A DNA stretch of 34,118 bases from Hyphomicrobiales bacterium (GTDB taxonomy: Bacteria; Pseudomonadota; Alphaproteobacteria; Rhizobiales; Xanthobacteraceae): contig JAGXAC010000017.1 of the NCBI GenBank assembly GCA_019075925.1, positions 1 through 34,118 of the forward strand. Direction: 5' to 3'. This document shows positions 33,838 to 34,118 of this stretch, one piece after another. Made by a program: the position numbers and the translations under genes. The stretch's first letter is position 1; the number at the start of each line of letters is the position of its first letter. Under the pieces are notes generated by a model. It saw nothing but the letters and a program-made list of their open reading frames with translations, ran no database searches and had not been told where the DNA came from.

Positions 33838-34118
33838 ATGTCCGGAAGTTGGGAGTTTTGGATCGACCGTGGCGGCACCTTTACCGATGTGATCGGCCGG
33901 CGCCCGGACGGCAAGCTCGTTACCCACAAATTACTGTCGGAGAATCCCGGCGTCTACGCGGATGCAGCGGTGGCCGGAATTCGTCACCTGCTGGGGCTTG
34001 CCGCGGACGAGCGCATCCCGCCGGCGCGCATCGGCGCAGTAAAGATGGGCACAACGGTCGCCACCAACGCGCTGCTCGAACGCAAGGGCGAGCGGACGCT
34101 GCTGGTCATTACCAAGGG
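33838..34118 (+). CDS. 5-oxoprolinase / hydantoinase (HyuA-type), 3' end cut off by window
   Basis: The first 93 residues of a large ATP-dependent amidohydrolase. The N-terminus reads [19 protein letters not shown], the actin-like ATP-binding motif of the HyuA/OplA family, and later [20 protein letters not shown]. Full proteins are about 1,200 residues when HyuA and HyuB are fused and about 690 when separate; which applies is outside the window. The family opens 5-oxoproline, hydantoins or acts as acetone carboxylase subunits. ATG at 33838 follows the secreted-protein gene by 31 bases. Confidence 0.92.
   Translation, partial: MSGSWEFWIDRGGTFTDVIGRRPDGKLVTHKLLSENPGVYADAAVAGIRHLLGLAADERIPPARIGAVKMGTTVATNALLERKGERTLLVITK

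Noticed and set aside
1-34118. CRISPR arrays, tRNA/rRNA genes, insertion sequences, prophage or defence genes
   Set aside because: No regularly spaced repeats, cloverleaf genes, transposases, integrases or phage proteins were seen on either strand.

Overview
The window looks like an ordinary stretch of chromosome from an alphaproteobacterium of the order Hyphomicrobiales (Rhizobiales), closest in character to the Bradyrhizobiaceae/Xanthobacteraceae. The grounds are high GC, the protein families and their wording, the dapD and dapE set near truA-fmt-def, and a degraded REP-like palindrome of the type common in that group. No genus can be named from sequence reading alone. I found no tRNA or rRNA gene, insertion sequence, prophage, CRISPR array or recognisable defence system.

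Layout. 1-2.2 kb: the 3' part of a luciferase-like monooxygenase gene converges on an orphan HAMP histidine kinase. 2.4-5.0 kb: a near-consensus promoter drives rpmH-rnpA-yidC. 5.0-15.6 kb: a block of mostly minus-strand accessory genes (CurA-type oxidoreductase, globin-coupled chemoreceptor, RlpA-like protein, acyl-CoA synthetase, extensin-like protein, histidine phosphatase, class III aminotransferase, Tat-exported metallophosphoesterase, L,D-transpeptidase lipoprotein, one small unknown). 15.7-18.4 kb: yihA (engB) and argB, with a triple-repeat membrane protein gene on the opposite strand between them. 18.5-22.1 kb: sterol-desaturase family protein, EamA transporter, small unknown proteins and a HAD pyrimidine 5'-nucleotidase-like protein. 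22.1-24.7 kb: dapD, a DUF805 membrane protein and dapE. 24.75-26.9 kb: def-fmt-truA, tightly coupled on the minus strand. 27.1-33.8 kb: rmuC, an AmpG-like permease, a long bifunctional penicillin-binding protein and a secreted unknown protein. The window ends inside the start of a 5-oxoprolinase/hydantoinase gene.

How the genes fit together. Two themes recur. The first is translation and membrane-protein biogenesis (rpmH, rnpA, yidC, yihA, def, fmt, truA). The second is the cell wall: dapD and dapE make the precursor of meso-diaminopimelate, the class A PBP polymerises and crosslinks, the L,D-transpeptidase could form 3-3 crosslinks, RlpA and the extensin-like protein are possible wall-remodelling enzymes, and the AmpG-like permease would recover muropeptides. 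That these serve one wall programme is inference from families, not something the sequence proves.

Nothing here is clearly a new large system. The best leads are a 232-residue membrane protein built from three copies of a two-helix unit, a PBP with about 135 extra residues before its glycosyltransferase domain followed by an unrecognised secreted protein, the rnpA frame running open into rpmH, DUF805 between dapD and dapE, a cytoplasmic globin-coupled chemoreceptor with a palindrome just before its start, and a 36-residue candidate membrane protein.
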